A DNA stretch of 64,000 bases from Gammaproteobacteria bacterium (lineage in GTDB: Bacteria > Pseudomonadota > Gammaproteobacteria > Xanthomonadales > SZUA-36). The stretch lies in NCBI GenBank assembly GCA_021772935.1, contig JAJFLA010000037.1:30445-94444 (forward strand), given 5' to 3'. Made by a program: the position numbers and the translations under genes. Positions within the stretch are counted from its first letter, which is position 1; every line of letters begins with the position of its first letter. Below, piece by piece: positions 1 through 8,074 of the stretch. The notes below the pieces were generated by a model that was given only the letters and a program-made list of their open reading frames with translations, was not told the DNA's origin and ran no database searches.

Positions 1-489
1 TACCAGCGCCATACGTTTCATACAGTCATCCGCCGTCTTCTGGGCCATTTCCCACAAGCCATTATGGGCTGGAAACTCACCATAGCTGAAACCCATTGAT
101 TGCAACCGTGTGGATAACAACTGAAAGTGTCGGGCCTCGTCAGCTGCCACGGATATCCAATCAAGGTAAAACTGACGCGGCATGTCCCGAAAGCGATACG
201 CCGCATCCAAAGCCAGGTTTATTGCGTTGAACTCAATATGCGTGATCGCATGCACCAGTGCAGCGCGACCTTCTTCACTTCCAAGCCGTCGACGCCGAAC
301 TTTTGATGGCTCGACGAGTACCGGCCTTTCGGGGTGACCCGCAACGCCGATCGAAGTGACCGGCGTATGAGGGTCAAAGTCAAAATTGCCCAGATCAACT
401 GCCGAATATAAATCCGTGACAGCACGACATTTTTCTTCAGGGCAAGTTATCGCCAAACACGCTGCGGTACCTTCAAAAATGGCAACCAT
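1..489 (-). CDS. DUF455 ferritin-like protein (3' end beyond window)
   Basis: Reading the minus strand from an ATG at 489 gives an open frame to the window edge, 163 codons with no stop. It matches the DUF455 (HI_0077-like) family as I know it: the stretches HAITHIEFNAINLALDAAYR, VAADEARHFQLL and PAHNGLWEMA are the conserved blocks, and their Glu/His pairs (HIE, DEARH) are ferritin-like di-metal ligands. The exact biochemical role of the family is not settled. Start: no upstream in-frame alternative was needed and the N-terminus MVAIFEGTAACLAI is plausible. The gene lies 28 bp downstream of the icd stop on the same strand, so it could be co-transcribed with icd. The remaining C-terminal part is outside the window. 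Confidence 0.85.
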   Translation of the reverse strand, partial: MVAIFEGTAACLAITCPEEKCRAVTDLYSAVDLGNFDFDPHTPVTSIGVAGHPERPVLVEPSKVRRRRLGSEEGRAALVHAITHIEFNAINLALDAAYRFRDMPRQFYLDWISVAADEARHFQLLSTRLQSMGFSYGEFPAHNGLWEMAQKTADDCMKRMALV

Positions 490-517
490 GCCCTATCCCA
501 CCGAATAAGTTCGTCGG

Positions 518-1762
518 CTACATATTGCCAATTAACGCATCTGCAAAGGCAGAAGTAGAGACCTCCGTCGCACCTTCCATCTGGCGGGCGAAATCATAGG
601 TCACAATTTTTTGCTGAATGGTCTTTGCAAACGCAACATTAATCAGGGCTGATACTTCATTCCAACCAATGTAATCAAACATCATTGAGCCAGAGAACAT
701 CAATGAACTCGGATTAACCTTATCGAGATTGGCATACTTGGGCGCCGTCCCGTGGGTGGCTTCAAATACGGCAATGTGATCCGCCATGTTCGCACCCGGC
801 GCGATCCCCATACCACCCACTTCCGCAGCCATGGCGTCCGATAAATAATCACCATTGAGGTTAGTAGTAGCAATCACACTGAATTCCGCAGGACGCAATT
901 GCATCAATTGAAACATGATGTCAGCAATCCGGTCCTTGATGACAATTTTTCCTTGCGGTTGTTTACCGTCGTATTTATCCCATAATTCTGCTTCTGTTAT
1001 GGTCTCGTCGCCAAATTCCTCAGCTGCCAACTCATAACCCCATTTACGGAACGCGCCTTCCGTGAATTTCTGAATATTACCCTTGTGAACCAGGGTAACA
1101 CTGTCAAGACCGTGATCAATGGCATATTGGATAGCCTTGCGTACCAGTCGTTTTGAACCATATGCAGAAATTGGCTTGATACCAAGGCCCGCTCCTTCAA
1201 AAAACTCAGCACCCATTTCCTCTCGTAGAAACTTTGCCAGCTTTTCATTCTCTGGCGTACCCGACTCATATTCGATACCTGCGTACACATCTTCAGTATT
1301 TTCCCTGAATATGATGGCATGAACATCTTCAGGACGTTTCATTGGCGAAGGTACGCCATCGAAATAATCCACCGGTCGAACACAGGCATACAAATCCAGA
1401 TCCTGGCGCAGAGATACATTCAGTGAGCGAAACCCACCACCGATAGGTGTTGTCAACGGACCTTTGACCGAAACAACGAGGTCTTTAACGGCATCCAGCG
1501 TTTCTGCCGGGAAATAGTTGCCATCATAAATACCCGCAGCTTTTTCTCCGAGAAACAACTCCGCCCAATGAACCTTACGCTGTCCACCGTAGGCTTTCTC
1601 AACCGCAGCATTCCAAACCCGCATAGATGCACGGGTAATATCGCCACCAATTCCATCGCCTTCTACAAAGCCGAGGATCGGGTTATCAGATACGACTAAT
1701 TTGTTATTTTCAACTGTAATTTTATCGCCACTGGCAGGTATTTGAATATGTTCATAGCTCAT
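518..1762 (-). CDS. icd: NADP-dependent isocitrate dehydrogenase
   Basis: Oxidative decarboxylation of isocitrate to 2-oxoglutarate in the TCA cycle, cytosolic. The protein is 414 residues, close to E. coli Icd (416). Visible landmarks are the RSLNV substrate loop with Ser113 in the same numbering as the Ser phosphorylated by AceK in E. coli, RPV after the [10 protein letters not shown] block, [13 protein letters not shown], and [17 protein letters not shown] with the metal-binding Asp residues. The frame remains open to 1831, but I choose ATG 1762 because AAAGGAA sits at Shine-Dalgarno distance, the N-terminus MSYEHIQIP fits the family, and a TATAAT box (1808-1803 on this strand) lies inside the upstream extension. 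Single gene, with the DUF455 gene directly downstream. Confidence 0.95.
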   Translation of the reverse strand: MSYEHIQIPASGDKITVENNKLVVSDNPILGFVEGDGIGGDITRASMRVWNAAVEKAYGGQRKVHWAELFLGEKAAGIYDGNYFPAETLDAVKDLVVSVKGPLTTPIGGGFRSLNVSLRQDLDLYACVRPVDYFDGVPSPMKRPEDVHAIIFRENTEDVYAGIEYESGTPENEKLAKFLREEMGAEFFEGAGLGIKPISAYGSKRLVRKAIQYAIDHGLDSVTLVHKGNIQKFTEGAFRKWGYELAAEEFGDETITEAELWDKYDGKQPQGKIVIKDRIADIMFQLMQLRPAEFSVIATTNLNGDYLSDAMAAEVGGMGIAPGANMADHIAVFEATHGTAPKYANLDKVNPSSLMFSGSMMFDYIGWNEVSALINVAFAKTIQQKIVTYDFARQMEGATEVSTSAFADALIGNM

Positions 1763-2063
1763 GGTTTTCGTTCCTTTCAAGAGGGTTTTATATGCTGCCG
1801 ACATTATACGACTGACAGCTTCAAACCGCATTCAATTTGGTGTGCTGAATAGTCTTTGAAAAGTTGGTGGAATTCGCCATCTTTTTGGACACTCCGCCAG
1901 CAAGGTATAGATTATTTCCAATTTAACGGACCATCTTGCCCCTAAGAGAATGCTTCATGCTTTGTATATGGTCATCACGGCGCTGATTGATCAAGCAAGG
2001 CAGGAATGGCACGAATACTGCATAACATAAGGGTCAAACACCCAAGCAATACAGGAGAAACTT

Positions 2064-2303
2064 ATGGGACGGGGTTCGGCAGGTAATGTGATTGCAGCCT
2101 TATGCAGTTTCTTCATCCCAGGCCTGGGGCAATTATTGCAGGGCCGCTGGTTATTGGCTGGGTTTATGTTTGTGATGTCCATTCTGTTGTGGGTCATCTT
2201 GCTGGGTTGGATTATCCATCTGTGGTCCATAATTGACGCTGCCATTTATGACCCACCGGCCAGATACAGGTCTTACCGGCGCGGAAGAAGATACGACTGG
2301 TAA
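2064..2303 (+). CDS. small TM2-like membrane protein
   Basis: A 79-residue protein with two closely spaced hydrophobic segments (about residues 8-25 and 29-52) separated by a short turn with GRW, and a basic, Tyr-rich tail (RYRSYRRGRRYDW). The pattern AALCSFFIPGLGQLLQGRWLL followed by a second helix and a short WSIIDAA segment is typical of TM2-domain or related small membrane proteins of unknown function. AGGAG lies 6 bp before the ATG. It stands alone; a 13-bp inverted repeat follows it. Function unknown; confidence is in the existence of the gene rather than in a role. Confidence 0.75.
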   Translation: MGRGSAGNVIAALCSFFIPGLGQLLQGRWLLAGFMFVMSILLWVILLGWIIHLWSIIDAAIYDPPARYRSYRRGRRYDW

Positions 2304-2388
2304 ACAATGCTTTTTATCCAAACGGACCCAGCTCCAGATTTTCAGGTTGACCGCCTGTCGGAGCAACGAGACCTTTTGGATGCGAGTG

Positions 2389-2451
2389 GGGACGAAAACT
2401 TATTAGTGAATGATTTTCCAGCCCGAAGCTTTTGCAAAAAGTTTTCGTCCC
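2389..2451. repeat. 13-bp perfect inverted repeat, 37-bp spacer
   Basis: GGGACGAAAACTT at 2389-2401 and its exact reverse complement at 2439-2451, extended by one wobble and one T-A pair outward. It lies in the gap between the TM2-like and MAPEG genes. No T-tract follows, so a simple intrinsic terminator is not obvious; it may be an isolated palindromic repeat. Confidence 0.6.
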
Positions 2452-2554
2452 TACGCCTTTCATGTTTCACATACCCCACCTTGTTTTGATCATCCACAAG
2501 CTTCAAAGCCTCTGCTAAGATAATGCCCATTCAACCATAGCACTGGAGACAGAA

Positions 2555-2980
2555 ATGTATTTCAAACCTCTGTTGATACCACTTCTGGCACAAGTTACGC
2601 TGACCTTTATTGTCATGCTTACCATGTACCAGAAACGTATTGCTGAAATGAAAACAAAAAGAATTCACCCACAACGGACAAAAACCCGCTCCAATGCACA
2701 TGGGGTATTAACTGATTCAGAAAGTGCAGCGGACAATTACTCCAACCTGTTTGAATCCCCCGTTCTTTTTTATACGGCGATCCTGCTCAGCTTGATACTG
2801 ATGCTGCAAGACACTGTATTGGTGATGCTTGCCTGGACCTACGTCACTTCACGATATTTACACAGCTTTATTCATATTACTTATAACCGCGTAATGCATC
2901 GCTTCTGGGTTTTCATCTTCAGTAATTTTATTCTGCTTGCGATCTGGGCTAGACTGGCTTGGATCATTTTTCAATCCTGA
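2555..2980 (+). CDS. MAPEG family membrane protein
   Basis: 141 residues with an N-terminal helix (about 5-25), a charged basic loop (KRIAEMKTKRIHPQRTKTR), and three further hydrophobic segments (about 68-85, 88-102, 118-139). The block ADNYSNLFESPVLFY is the MAPEG (membrane-associated proteins in eicosanoid and glutathione metabolism) signature, where Asn, Glu and Pro are conserved. Bacterial members are mostly uncharacterised; some have glutathione transferase activity. It is followed 9 bp later by a GFA-family gene, and GFA proteins are also linked by name to glutathione chemistry, which makes a two-gene unit plausible but unproven. Confidence 0.85.
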   Translation: MYFKPLLIPLLAQVTLTFIVMLTMYQKRIAEMKTKRIHPQRTKTRSNAHGVLTDSESAADNYSNLFESPVLFYTAILLSLILMLQDTVLVMLAWTYVTSRYLHSFIHITYNRVMHRFWVFIFSNFILLAIWARLAWIIFQS

Positions 2981-2989
2981 GCAAATAAA

Positions 2990-3394
2990 ATGATTGCTGA
3001 AAAACAAATAAATGGTAGTTGCCTTTGTGGCGCGGTCAAATTCTCGGCAAGCCTACCCAGCAAATGGTGTGCACATTGCCACTGCAGCATGTGCAGAAAA
3101 GCACACGGTGCCGGTTATGTAACCTGGGTGGGTTATGAGCGGGACCAGGTCACATTTGTACAGGGTGAACATCAGTTAAGCTGGTATGAGTCATCGACCG
3201 ATGCACATCGTGGTTTTTGTCAACAATGTGGCAGCAGTATGTTCTTTCGCTCAGAGCGCTGGGCCGGCGAGCTGCATATCGCACTCGCATGTATCAATGA
3301 CGCCATAGACCTTCAACCACAAGCCAATGTGTTTTTCGACAAACATGTGAACTGGATGCCTATTGATAGAACACTCAAACAGGTGGACGGATAA
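2990..3394 (+). CDS. GFA family zinc-binding protein
   Basis: 134 residues of the GFA (glutathione-dependent formaldehyde-activating enzyme, CENP-V-like) fold. Zinc-binding cysteines are visible in order: GSCLCGAVKF (CxC), HCHCSMCRKAHG (CxCxxC), and FCQQCGSSMFFR (CxxC). The role is generally S-(hydroxymethyl)glutathione formation or an uncharacterised small-molecule thiol chemistry; family members differ widely and the sequence alone does not fix the substrate. The start ATG 2990 lies 9 bp after the MAPEG stop, supporting co-transcription. Confidence 0.88.
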   Translation: MIAEKQINGSCLCGAVKFSASLPSKWCAHCHCSMCRKAHGAGYVTWVGYERDQVTFVQGEHQLSWYESSTDAHRGFCQQCGSSMFFRSERWAGELHIALACINDAIDLQPQANVFFDKHVNWMPIDRTLKQVDG

Positions 3395-3463
3395 TTTTTC
3401 CTGCCGCACAATCACCAAACCCGACACCAAAAGCACTCTTTGCGTCGAAGTAAATTCTTGTGC

Positions 3464-3496
3464 ATTACTAATGACATACAAGACATTACCAATGAC
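3464..3496 (+). promoter_or_regulatory. two direct repeats ATTAC[T/C]AATGAC, 21 bp apart
   Basis: ATTACTAATGAC at 3464-3475 and ATTACCAATGAC at 3485-3496 are repeated with a start-to-start distance of 21 bp, two helical turns. They are about 150 bp upstream of the urcA-like gene in an otherwise AT-rich gap (3395-3649). This geometry suits a dimeric activator or repressor, but no regulator is known from the sequence. Confidence 0.35.
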
Positions 3497-3649
3497 CTAT
3501 GCGACCACATGACAGTTATTCATGTTGTCGTATCTATTACTCATTTCAACGCTTGCCATGTAACTTTTTCATCAAATCAGCTATCACTAACTAGGTGAGT
3601 CAACAATCACTCACAACAAGCTATTGTAAATTTTCAATATAAGGTAAAT

Positions 3650-3985
3650 ATGATGAAAACTCCTCTCAATGCCCAAACTTTTCGCAAAACTTTTCTGGCA
3701 ATTACTGTCGTATCCGTGATGTCACTGCCATTACTCGCATCCGCATCTACCAGCAATGTCAGCATTGCTTATTACAAGACAGAGTTGGCATACGCACAGG
3801 GTCAGGCACGTTTATATGAAAAAATGAAAGGTGCTTCGCGCAAACTCTGCGGCTCATCCAATATTCAAGCTACCGGCTCACTGAGTCGCTCTGTCGGCAA
3901 TACAAAGTGTTATAAAGGTACCTTGACTGCCGCGGTGCAACGTCTGGATAACGACGCAATTACGGCACTTCATTCTGAATTTTAA
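3650..3985 (+). CDS. UrcA family secreted protein
   Basis: 111 residues. An N-terminal signal peptide is clear (hydrophobic LAITVVSVMSLPLLASA, likely cut near residue 32). The mature part has the UrcA pattern: a beta-strand opening (SNVSIAYYKTELAYAQG), LYEKMKGASRKLCG, and a second Cys region (TKCYKGTLTAAVQRLDNDAITALH). The two cysteines probably form a disulfide in the periplasm. UrcA proteins are common in proteobacteria with multiple copies and no known function. AAGGT lies just upstream of the start; the second in-frame ATG is 3 bp later. Single gene, with two spaced direct repeats upstream and a long hairpin downstream. Confidence 0.8.
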   Translation: MMKTPLNAQTFRKTFLAITVVSVMSLPLLASASTSNVSIAYYKTELAYAQGQARLYEKMKGASRKLCGSSNIQATGSLSRSVGNTKCYKGTLTAAVQRLDNDAITALHSEF

Positions 3986-4011
3986 GGTCACTTCTAAGTA
4001 GCGTACCGGTA

Positions 4012-4057
4012 TTTGAGCAATGGATGAATCCTGTCGTTGATTCATTCGTTGCTCAAA
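4012..4057. terminator. long hairpin between convergent genes
   Basis: A 19-bp stem (4012-4030 with 4039-4057, two G-U pairs, 8-nt loop) lies between the ends of urcA-like and ung. No T-tract follows on either strand, so it may be a transcript-end stabiliser or weak terminator. Confidence 0.5.
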
Positions 4058-4071
4058 GACCCCACCTCTTA

Positions 4072-4758
4072 CTAGCTGTTTTCAGGCACAGACCAATCAA
4101 TTGACATCTGGTGCCGCCGTTGCAAATAGTCATTGGCAGTGGAGAAATGACGACATCCCAGGAACCCCCGGTGCGCTGATAACGGCGATGGGTGGGGGGC
4201 CCTTAATACCAGATGTTTTCTGTTATCAATTACTGCTCCTTTTTTCATGGCATAACTGCCCCAAAGCATAAAAACGACCCCCTCTGTTTCATCATTTAAC
4301 AAGCGCACAATGGCATCAGTGAAAATCTCCCAACCTTTACCCTGATGCGAACCGGCCTGCCCTCTTTCAACGGTTAATACAGCATTGAGCAACAACACAC
4401 CCTGCTCCGCCCAGGTCTGTAAACATCCATGCTGAGGCGGTGGTATACCTAAGTCGGTCTTTAATTCACGATAGATATTGGCTAGTGAGGGTGGAATTCT
4501 CACCCCGGGCTGCACCGAAAAACACAATCCATGCGCCTGGCCTGGTCCGTGGTAAGGGTCTTGTCCAAGAATCACAACACGTACCTGGTCAAACGGCGTG
4601 GTATTCAAGGCATTAAAAATTTGCGCACCTGGTGGATAGATAACCGTTTGATGATTTTTTCTCGTTACCAGGAAATCACGCAACTTTTGCATGTATTCGA
4701 GTTCAAATTGGTCTTGCAATCGGCTGAGCCAGGAATTGTGTAATTGGACCTTTCTCAT
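4072..4758 (-). CDS. ung: uracil-DNA glycosylase
   Basis: Removes uracil from DNA, the first step of base excision repair. At 228 residues it matches family-1 UDGs. The water-activating motif GQDPYH is at 65-70 (catalytic Asp67) and the minor-groove loop HPSPLS at 189-194 (His189), with LLLNAVLTV and VVFMLWGSYA as the other conserved strands. Start ATG 4758 gives MRKVQLHNSWLSRL, a normal N-terminus. It is convergent with the urcA-like gene and divergent from the ferredoxin reductase gene 126 bp away, so both promoters share a short gap. Confidence 0.97.
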   Translation of the reverse strand: MRKVQLHNSWLSRLQDQFELEYMQKLRDFLVTRKNHQTVIYPPGAQIFNALNTTPFDQVRVVILGQDPYHGPGQAHGLCFSVQPGVRIPPSLANIYRELKTDLGIPPPQHGCLQTWAEQGVLLLNAVLTVERGQAGSHQGKGWEIFTDAIVRLLNDETEGVVFMLWGSYAMKKGAVIDNRKHLVLRAPHPSPLSAHRGFLGCRHFSTANDYLQRRHQMSIDWSVPENS

Positions 4759-4883
4759 ATCTTGTTACCTACGCCTATTCATCAAAATGAATTTCTGTGA
4801 GGAAAACAGCGCGTTTCCTGCCTTGATTCTATACACTTTGCCCATCAATCAACACGACCCTATTCAAATAAGTTGGAACTAAC

Positions 4884-5912
4884 ATGCCCATTCATACAGA
4901 CGTAGTTATTATTGGTGCCGGCCCGTCCGGTTTGTTCCAGGTATTTGAGCTTGGTTTGCTGGATATTCATGCACATATAGTGGACTCACTTCCTCACATT
5001 GGCGGTCAGTGTAGTGAGCTGTATCCGGAAAAACCAATATATGATATCCCGGCCTACCCGGTGATTGGTGCACAGGAACTGGTAGACAAGTTAATGGAGC
5101 AAATCGAACCATTTAAACCACAGTTCCATCTCGACCAGGCCGTTACCAAACTGGAACGCAAGGATGATGGTCGTTTTGCACTAACCACGTCCAGCGGCAC
5201 CGAATTCGATACAGCCACCGTGATTATTGCCGCCGGTCTTGGTGCATTCCAACCGCGTAAATTGCGTATACCTGGCGCAGAAGATTTCAACGACAAGACT
5301 ATCAAATACAAGATCACGCAAGCTGAAAAGCTTACTGGAAAAGACATCATTATCCTGGGTGGTGGTGACTCAGCCCTGGACTGGACGATTGAATTACACG
5401 ACAAGGTCAAAAATCTTACGCTGATCCATCGCCGTGTCGATTACCGTGCCCAGCCAGCTTCAGTCAAAAAGATGAAAGTACTTGCTGAAAAAGGCGAACT
5501 AAAGGAGTTTCATGGCATGGTGCGTGAAATACGCTCAGATGATGGCAAATTCCGGGGTCTGTGTGTGGCAGACGCCGACGGCAACACGCATGAAATCGAT
5601 GCGGATGAAGTCTATGTTTTCTGGGGTTTATCACCCAACCTCGGACCCGTAGCTGAATGGGGATTGGATATCATAAAACGTCAGATCCAAGTCGATACCG
5701 AAAATTTCCAGACCAGTGAAGCCGGTATTTTTGCGGTGGGTGATATCAATACCTATCCTGGCAAGAAAAAACTAATTCTAAGTGGTTTTCACGAAGCCGC
5801 GTTGGCAGCCTTTGCGGTGCAAAAATATCTTGACCCCGATAAAAGAGTATTTCTGCAATACACCACCACCAGTCCCATCATGCACAAAAGGCTTGGTCTG
5901 GAAAAAGACTAA
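4884..5912 (+). CDS. thioredoxin-reductase-like ferredoxin/flavodoxin-NADP+ reductase
   Basis: FAD-dependent reductase, 342 residues, type-2 FNR. The FAD dinucleotide motif VVIIGAGPSGLF is at 7-18, and the second Rossmann motif IIILGGGDSALDW binds NADPH. The FNR2 features are SLPHIGGQCSELYPEKPIYDIPAYP near the N-terminus and AVGDINTYPGKKKLILSGFHEAALAAF at the C-terminal FAD site. The CxxC pair of true thioredoxin reductases is absent, which is why I do not call it TrxB. It moves electrons between NADPH and ferredoxin or flavodoxin. It stands alone; an apparent small-RNA gene starts about 80 bp after its stop. Confidence 0.93.
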   Translation: MPIHTDVVIIGAGPSGLFQVFELGLLDIHAHIVDSLPHIGGQCSELYPEKPIYDIPAYPVIGAQELVDKLMEQIEPFKPQFHLDQAVTKLERKDDGRFALTTSSGTEFDTATVIIAAGLGAFQPRKLRIPGAEDFNDKTIKYKITQAEKLTGKDIIILGGGDSALDWTIELHDKVKNLTLIHRRVDYRAQPASVKKMKVLAEKGELKEFHGMVREIRSDDGKFRGLCVADADGNTHEIDADEVYVFWGLSPNLGPVAEWGLDIIKRQIQVDTENFQTSEAGIFAVGDINTYPGKKKLILSGFHEAALAAFAVQKYLDPDKRVFLQYTTTSPIMHKRLGLEKD

Positions 5913-5959
5913 ACCTGAATTCAGTTATATTACGCTCAGTAACGAAGCTTAAATAAACC

Positions 5960-5987
5960 TTGAAAAAAAAGATTTTCGTTTTATGAT
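5960..5987 (+). promoter_or_regulatory. sigma-70-like promoter for candidate sRNA
   Basis: TTGAAA (5960-5965), a 16-bp spacer, TATGAT (5982-5987). Both boxes are within one or two bases of consensus. The G at 5994, 7 bp after the -10 box, is the predicted start and coincides with the first base of a closing stem in the RNA below. Confidence 0.6.
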
Positions 5988-5993
5988 TAGTAA

Positions 5994-6083
5994 GTAACCT
6001 CAACACAGTCCCCCCTTCTTCTGTGGCGCAGGTTTATTTGCGCACGGGGTTACGGACAGGCGGCCCTACGGGTCGCCTGTTTT
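5994..6083 (+). ncRNA. candidate structured small RNA, about 90 nt
   Basis: Not coding in any sensible frame. The predicted 5' end GTAACC (5994-5999) can pair with GGTTAC (6048-6053), enclosing a CACAG/CTGTG pairing and a hairpin around 6023-6045 (GTGGCGCA with TGCGCAC, one bulge). A CCCCCC run at 6010-6015 is exposed or could pair alternatively with GGGG at 6046-6049. The end is a textbook terminator: an 11-bp stem 6056-6066 with 6070-6080 (one G-U), 3-nt loop, then TTTT. A near-consensus promoter precedes it at the right spacing. The C-rich loop suggests base pairing with G-rich Shine-Dalgarno regions. It could also be a decoupled 3' product of the upstream gene. I do not recognise a known family. 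Confidence 0.55.
6056..6083 (+). terminator. intrinsic terminator of candidate sRNA
   Basis: Stem ACAGGCGGCCC (6056-6066), loop TAC, GGGTCGCCTGT (6070-6080), followed by TTTT. Probably also ends read-through from the reductase gene upstream; the opposite gene ends at 6116. Confidence 0.85.
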
Positions 6084-6115
6084 GTCATAAAAGACCGGAG
6101 TATCTGGGTTCCGGC

Positions 6116-6913
6116 TTACTCCGCATTCTCTTGTGACAGTTTCGACCACTCGGATACATCCAATGCGTCCCTATAACCATGCCAGGTTGCATAGGCCAAC
6201 CATGGAATGATGACTATGAGGCCGACACCGGCAGTGAGAAACCCAATCAGCGTCAGCATGCAAATTAACGCTGCCCAGACAAACATCGCAGGCTTGTTAC
6301 GTAATACCGCGTTGATGCTGGATATAACTGCCGTGATGACATCAATATCGCGATTGGCCAACATCGGTAAGGAAAACACACTGGCAGCGAAGCTAACACT
6401 GGCAAATACCGAACCCACAACAGAACCGATCAGAAGAAAAGTCAGAATATGTCCCCATTCCGGGCGACCACCCAATGGGAAAAACACCTGTACCATCATG
6501 CCCGCTCTCGCCCACAGCAGAAATATAACCAGTAATACCAGTGTGTATACCATGGCATTGCCAAGCGGTCGCTTGATCGCTTGCAGGGTATGGCCAAAAT
6601 CAGGTGTTTTACCTTCACAGAGTTGCCGACTGACTGAATAGAGACCAAAAGCCAACACCGGAGCAATAAAAACAAAACCGGAAAGTACACTGATTAACAA
6701 GATGAACCCACCCAGTTTCCAAGCTAGCCAGGCGACAAATAAACAGACCAGAAAAATAAAAAAACCATAGACCAAACTGATAACCTTCGCGCTCTTGAAG
6801 TCTTTCCACCCGGCCCCCAACCAGGCAAAACCAACACCCGTTGACAACGACCGGCTTGGCACAATCAATGCTTTGGGTGGTGTGGCATCTCGATGGTCTT
6901 GTTTATCATTCAT
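6116..6913 (-). CDS. DUF2189 inner-membrane protein
   Basis: 265 residues, with about six hydrophobic segments starting near residue 44 after a polar N-terminal stretch. The N-terminal block LSTGVGFAWLGAGWKDFKSAK and the phrase LPMLANRDIDVITAVISSINAVLRNKPAM are the recognisable DUF2189 marks. The family is common in proteobacteria and has no assigned function. Upstream (40 bp) on the same strand lies a phospholipid acyltransferase, so the two may be one transcript, consistent with a role in the membrane, which is inference only. Confidence 0.85.
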   Translation of the reverse strand: MNDKQDHRDATPPKALIVPSRSLSTGVGFAWLGAGWKDFKSAKVISLVYGFFIFLVCLFVAWLAWKLGGFILLISVLSGFVFIAPVLAFGLYSVSRQLCEGKTPDFGHTLQAIKRPLGNAMVYTLVLLVIFLLWARAGMMVQVFFPLGGRPEWGHILTFLLIGSVVGSVFASVSFAASVFSLPMLANRDIDVITAVISSINAVLRNKPAMFVWAALICMLTLIGFLTAGVGLIVIIPWLAYATWHGYRDALDVSEWSKLSQENAE

Positions 6914-6952
6914 AAAAACTGAAATCCCATTAAATTGCTGGTATCGATACTT

Positions 6953-7867
6953 TCACTGTGAATTGACATCCGAGCCGGTATCCAGGGTACTGCTTATCAT
7001 ACGATCTTTCTCTTCCCAAATATCGTTCAACCAGTTTTTAAGGTGGCCTTTGGCCACACTGTCGCTCTGGAAGTTACGACCACGAACGCTAGCATCAATT
7101 GATCGTAACTGAACCCGAACCGTAATTTTTCTAAGCTGACCAGACACAAATTGCCAGGTGGTTGGCGGGCCATTCGGGTAGATGATAGTGACATCAATCA
7201 GCTTATCCAGCGCATCATCAAAAGAATACAAAACCTGCCCAATACCTCCGTAACGCGGCCTCAGCAAGTGTTTGAATGGTGACTTCTGTTGCTCATGTTT
7301 GGCGGTCGTAAAACGCGTACCCTCAGGAAATGTCATCATCGAAACCGGGATGTGTTTGAGTTTTTCACATGCAAGGGCGGCATTTTCAAGGTCTTTACCT
7401 CTTAAAGCTGGATTCCTCAGTAGTTGTTGCCGACTGTAACGGCGTAAAAACGCCATATCCAGCGCCCACCACGCAACACCCAAAAAAGGGACCCAAATCA
7501 ATTGCTGTTTTAATAAAAACCGCATAAAAGGTGCACGCCGGTTCAGGCAGTGCTGCAAAACAAGGATGTCTACCCATGACTGGTGATTACAAAAAACCAG
7601 GTAACGGCTATGACGGTTGAGGTCATCAGGTAGCTGAACATCCCATTCCAGACTACGATAAAACCATACCGTAGCCTTGTTAATTGAAACCCACAATTCG
7701 CCAAGCGACGACAACCAATGAGTCATGGCGTGTCGCGCGCGGCCTTTTGGTGCGATCAACTTGAATATTGACAATATGAAGATAACCGTTGTAATAACGA
7801 TGGTACTGATCGACACGACCAGCAGTACAATTGCGCCCTGCAGGCCATAACGCAGGCTGTTTAGCAT
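6953..7867 (-). CDS. YihG-like 1-acylglycerol-3-phosphate acyltransferase
   Basis: Membrane-bound PlsC-type acyltransferase of 304 residues that transfers an acyl chain to a lysophospholipid. Motif I NHQSWVD is at 94-100 (His95, Asp100, the HX4D catalytic pair) and motif III FPEGTR at 180-185. The N-terminal helix pair around residues 10-38, the FLLKQQLIWVPFLGVAWWALDMAFLRR segment and the length match the YihG/LCLAT subgroup rather than short PlsC. It lies upstream of the DUF2189 gene on the same strand. Confidence 0.9.
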   Translation of the reverse strand: MLNSLRYGLQGAIVLLVVSISTIVITTVIFILSIFKLIAPKGRARHAMTHWLSSLGELWVSINKATVWFYRSLEWDVQLPDDLNRHSRYLVFCNHQSWVDILVLQHCLNRRAPFMRFLLKQQLIWVPFLGVAWWALDMAFLRRYSRQQLLRNPALRGKDLENAALACEKLKHIPVSMMTFPEGTRFTTAKHEQQKSPFKHLLRPRYGGIGQVLYSFDDALDKLIDVTIIYPNGPPTTWQFVSGQLRKITVRVQLRSIDASVRGRNFQSDSVAKGHLKNWLNDIWEEKDRMISSTLDTGSDVNSQ

Positions 7868-8074
7868 CTAGTTTTTCCTGGCCGCGGCGTGGCGACAAAT
7901 TTAAACCCTAAAATTGAAGCAGTTGTCTTTACCACAGCTTCAGAAACAATCATCTGGTCAAATCATACTCTAAATCCCTGCTCAATCGACAGGCGGTAAG
8001 AAACACCTGATGGCAGTTATTACCCTAAGTGGTCCTTGATAACATCAATAACCACCGTAAAATTGTCTGGTACA

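Noticed and set aside
2307..2489. 60-codon ORF after the TM2-like gene
   Set aside because: Crosses the 13-bp palindrome, no domain, no SD.
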